This document shows, in pieces, positions 61,325 through 64,000 of a DNA stretch of 64,000 nt. A model generated the notes under the pieces. That model had not been told where the DNA came from. It did not search any database and was given only the letters and a program-made list of their open reading frames with translations. Source of the DNA: CAVTPU01 sp963736695 (GTDB lineage Bacteria > Actinomycetota > Actinomycetes > Mycobacteriales > Micromonosporaceae); assembly GCA_963736695.1 (NCBI GenBank), contig CAVTPU010000004.1, forward strand, positions 1,860,001-1,924,000, in the 5' to 3' direction. How positions within the stretch are numbered: position 1 is the first letter of the stretch; the number at the start of each line of letters is the position of its first letter. The translations under genes and the position numbers were made by a program.

Positions 61325-64000
61325 GTGTCGGGTGTGGACACATATCCATGCCCGGCCTGCGGCGCGACCGCTGACACCGACTCCGGCTGTCGATCTTGCG
61401 GGCGCCGGCCCGATGAGGTCGCCGCCGCGTTAGCCCGGCTCAACCGGGCCATGGCGACCCTCGACGACGAGTCACGCCGGCTCGCAGCCGACCAGAGTGA
61501 CCTGCTCAAACGCCGCGAAGAGCTAACCGACCGGCGACAGGCCCTGACCAGTGCGCTGGCTCGACGGCTCGCCGCCGAGGCGCGGGCAGGTCGTCGCGGT
61601 GGGCCGCCCGGCGATCACCAGACCGACCGAGATCGAGACCCCGCCGATCGGGCCGGCGACGACTCAGTGCCGACGCAACGCCGGCCGGAGCGCTCCGGCC
61701 GAATGCACGCCGACCGGGAGCACAGTGGCCGCGGGCACAGCGGCCCCGGGCACAGCGGGTCCATCGGGGTCGGCCAACCGGTGGACCCGGCGGGACCCGC
61801 CGCGGACATCGACGTCGATCCGGAGACCTCCCCCCGTTCCGCCCGCAACACCCTGCTCGCGCTGGGCGGTCTGCTGTTGGCGATCGCGGCGGTCGTCTTC
61901 ACCGGCCTGCTCTATCGCACCACCGCTGGCGGTGGCCGCGTCGTCCTGCTCGTGGTGACCACCGCCATCACCCTCGGCGCCCCGGTGTTGTTGGCTCGAC
62001 GCGCACTGCTCGCCACGGCCGAGACCCTCGCGAGCGTCGGGTTGCTGCTGGTGCTGCTCGATGGATATGTGGCCTTCGGCCAGGGCTGGGCCGGGGGGTT
62101 GCCAGGCCCGTTCTTCGCCGCCCTGCTCTTCGCCGTGGTGACCATCGCGTCGATGGCCTACTGGCGGCGCACCCACCTGCGGTCGCCCCAGGTTGCCGCC
62201 CTGCTCGCGAGTCAACCGCTGTTGCCGCTGATGGCTGCGCAGGCGGGGTGGGCGCGCACCGGTTTCGCTCTCGCCTTCGCACTGCTCGCCGCGCAGAACC
62301 TCGGGGCGGTGGTCGTGCTCAGCCGAGCTTCGACCGCCGAAGCCCACGCGCACCCCGATGCCGGCGCGACGGGTGTCGGCGTGGCGGAGGTCGCCGGTCC
62401 TCGGATCGGCTCGTGGCTCGGCTGGTGGCCCCGACGCCTGCCGGACCTTGCCTGGATGACGCACGGCGCGGCGCTCTCGGTCGCGGTCGTGCTCGGCCTG
62501 ATCGATCTCGCGCGCGCCGACGGTGTCTCCGACGCGGTCAGCGCGTCTGCGGTGCTGGTGCTCGCGGCCGGAGTCGGGGTCACCGGCTCGCGCCTGTGTG
62601 GTCGGTCGATCGTGTGGCACGCGGCGACTGGAGGAGCGGCTCTCGTGCTCATCGCGACGGCGGCGCGGATCACATCGCTCGCCTCGCCGGACGACACACT
62701 CATGGTCGTCACGGGCATGGCGGCGGTGATCGCACTCGCCGCACACCGAGTCGGCGAGGAGAACCGGCTCGGGCCACACATGGGCAGTCTGGTCGCGGCG
62801 AGCCTCGCCACGGTCGTGGTCCTCATCGACGTCGTTCGTGTGATCGCCGCCGCCGTCCCAGCTGCCATCACGCCGGCGGTCTGGGCTGCGGACCTGACCG
62901 CCGTGACCGCCACGAGTCGGTTGCTCGCGTGGTCAACGCCGATCGCGGCGGCGCTGCTCACCATAGTGGCTGTCGCAGCAGCGCCTCGCCGATGGCGCGG
63001 CGACGCGGCGGTCTGCGGCGGCACCATCACCGCCTTCTCCGTCACCGGCACCGCGGTGATGACGTGGTGGTCGACCCCACTTCTGCTCACCATGGTCGCC
63101 GGACTGGCACTGGCCTCGGCGTTGATAGCGCCAAACACCCGCAGCGCACGGGTGCGGGTGGTCACTGCCGGCACGACAACGGTCGCGGCCCTCGCGCTCA
63201 GCCTCGCACGGCCGGGCCTCACGGCAACGATCTGCGCCATCGTGGCGATCGGCGCGGCGAGCGCCGCTGCGGTGACCGCCGCGTGGCCGGACCGGGTCGG
63301 ACCCGACGCCGTTCGGGTCGCCGACCTCGCGGGAGGAGCCGCCGCGTTCACCTTGCCAATCGCGATCGGATCGACTCTGTGGCTCATCGGCGCGCCTGCC
63401 CCGGTGCTCGCCCCGATGACGATCCTGGCCTGCGCGATCGGGGTCGCCGGGGCTGGGATCGCCGCGACCGCCGGCCCTGGACGGCCCGGGGCGAGTGCAT
63501 GGGGGGCGCTCGCCGCCGCCGCAGGCTGCGTGGTGTTGGTAGTCCGGTTGCCAGGCGTGGGGATCGTGGAGTCCGGTCTCGCCGCGCTGTCACTGCTCGC
63601 CGCACTGCCGGCAGCTTTTCTGCGCGGTGATCCCCCTGTCTCGACCCGCCCATCGAACCGATGGTGGCGCGTCGACGGGCCCACCGGTGGCGCCGCGTTG
63701 GCGACCGTCACCGTGATCAGCGCGTTGTCGCGGCTTGTCGCGGTCTCCGCACCCCACACGGCCGTGGTCTCCACGACATTGATAATTTTCTTGTCTTCGG
63801 TCGCTGTCTTCGCACTGCCGCCCACGCTGCGTCGGGGACCTCGGCTCGGCGCCGCCACGGCCGGCGTTCTCGTCGGCCTCTTCGTCGCCGGCATCGCTGT
63901 GGTGGAGGCTGTCCGCGCGGTGATCGCGATGTCTCCGTTCTGGACGACCGACCTCGCGCACTGGCACACGGTGGTCACGAGTTGGGCGCCGTTCGGCTGG
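61325..64000 (+). CDS. SCO7613-like zinc-ribbon polytopic membrane protein, 3' end beyond window
   Basis: A large open frame (892 codons, no stop before the window edge). The N-terminus is a zinc ribbon 'YPCPACGATADTDSGCRSCGRRP' (CPAC/CRSC) followed by an Arg-rich coiled coil of about 50 residues ('LARLNRAMATLDDESRRLAADQSDLLKRREELTDRRQAL'). After an acidic and a Gly/His/Ser-repeat linker ('GRGHSGPGHSGS'), about 20 hydrophobic segments fill the rest. This order matches the actinobacterial 'SCO7613 C-terminal domain' membrane proteins, of unknown function. GTG 61325 has GGATGAG upstream; GTG 61334 is an alternative. Confidence 0.8.
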   Translation, partial: MSGVDTYPCPACGATADTDSGCRSCGRRPDEVAAALARLNRAMATLDDESRRLAADQSDLLKRREELTDRRQALTSALARRLAAEARAGRRGGPPGDHQTDRDRDPADRAGDDSVPTQRRPERSGRMHADREHSGRGHSGPGHSGSIGVGQPVDPAGPAADIDVDPETSPRSARNTLLALGGLLLAIAAVVFTGLLYRTTAGGGRVVLLVVTTAITLGAPVLLARRALLATAETLASVGLLLVLLDGYVAFGQGWAGGLPGPFFAALLFAVVTIASMAYWRRTHLRSPQVAALLASQPLLPLMAAQAGWARTGFALAFALLAAQNLGAVVVLSRASTAEAHAHPDAGATGVGVAEVAGPRIGSWLGWWPRRLPDLAWMTHGAALSVAVVLGLIDLARADGVSDAVSASAVLVLAAGVGVTGSRLCGRSIVWHAATGGAALVLIATAARITSLASPDDTLMVVTGMAAVIALAAHRVGEENRLGPHMGSLVAASLATVVVLIDVVRVIAAAVPAAITPAVWAADLTAVTATSRLLAWSTPIAAALLTIVAVAAAPRRWRGDAAVCGGTITAFSVTGTAVMTWWSTPLLLTMVAGLALASALIAPNTRSARVRVVTAGTTTVAALALSLARPGLTATICAIVAIGAASAAAVTAAWPDRVGPDAVRVADLAGGAAAFTLPIAIGSTLWLIGAPAPVLAPMTILACAIGVAGAGIAATAGPGRPGASAWGALAAAAGCVVLVVRLPGVGIVESGLAALSLLAALPAAFLRGDPPVSTRPSNRWWRVDGPTGGAALATVTVISALSRLVAVSAPHTAVVSTTLIIFLSSVAVFALPPTLRRGPRLGAATAGVLVGLFVAGIAVVEAVRAVIAMSPFWTTDLAHWHTVVTSWAPFGW

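Noticed and set aside
62212..63978. A 588-codon minus-strand frame near the right edge
   Set aside because: It mirrors the SCO7613-like gene, has Ala/Thr/Arg-rich composition and no domain; the plus strand gives a zinc ribbon, coiled coil and TM segments.

Overview
The window is a contiguous piece of a high-GC actinobacterial chromosome. The gene set is chromosomal core: SecA with a SEC-C tail, MtrA-MtrB-LpqB, a WhiB2-type regulator, the coenzyme F420 genes and GDP-mannose precursor genes. The order of many genes follows the Rv3235-Rv3274 stretch of Mycobacterium tuberculosis (from memory of that map). Frequent GTG starts and ATGA start/stop overlaps fit the same group. Micromonosporales or Glycomycetales seem the likeliest orders, but this is inference. 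No tRNA, rRNA, CRISPR array, IS element, prophage or biosynthetic megacluster was seen.

Layout. 0.25-8.9 kb: small HTH protein, Rv3235-like protein, secA, a double-GNAT protein, hpf, comF and lpqB. 8.8-11.2 kb: mtrB and mtrA, making an mtrA-mtrB-lpqB-comF operon on the minus strand. 11.4-18.7 kb: envelope block (membrane protein, DUF4129, DUF4350, MoxR ATPase and DUF58 on plus; SpoIIM-like on minus; RDD on plus). 18.6-19.4 kb: EfeU-type iron permease under a DtxR/IdeR-type box. 19.7-26.6 kb: ahcY, then manB, a Trm112-like protein, an SIS protein, a CDF transporter and manA, all minus. 26.7-36.3 kb: a polyamine/GABA catabolic block that looks inserted between manB and the DUF3499 gene. 36.3-37.7 kb: DUF3499, metallopeptidase, whiB2. 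38.1-42.7 kb: double glycosyltransferase, PlsC-like acyltransferase, patatin. 42.7-48.4 kb: fbiC, a membrane protein, cofD (fbiA) and fbiB. 48.5-52.9 kb: secreted subtilase, esterase, ArsR-like regulator. 53.2-61.3 kb: manC, GT4 glycosyltransferase, TIGR03089 protein, acetoacetyl-CoA synthetase, FadE25-type dehydrogenase, UDP-glucose dehydrogenase. 61.3 kb to the edge: a large SCO7613-like membrane protein, cut by the window end.

How the genes work together. ManA, ManB and ManC together give fructose-6-P to mannose-6-P to mannose-1-P to GDP-mannose, feeding mannosyltransferases such as the GT4 enzyme. MtrAB-LpqB, the MoxR/DUF58 block and WhiB2 are cell-envelope and division functions. FbiC, CofD and FbiB supply most of F420 synthesis. 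The 26.7-36.3 kb block can be read as putrescine to GABA to succinate under an Lrp-type regulator.

Quality note. Four genes carry single-base indels as sequenced (SIS protein, aminobutyraldehyde dehydrogenase, a DUF3592-like gene with two shifts, fbiC). Two of these are conserved core genes, so assembly or base-calling error is at least as likely as true decay. Several long perfect palindromes, two of them inside coding sequence, are the most unusual structural signal. I found no convincing wholly new biological system.
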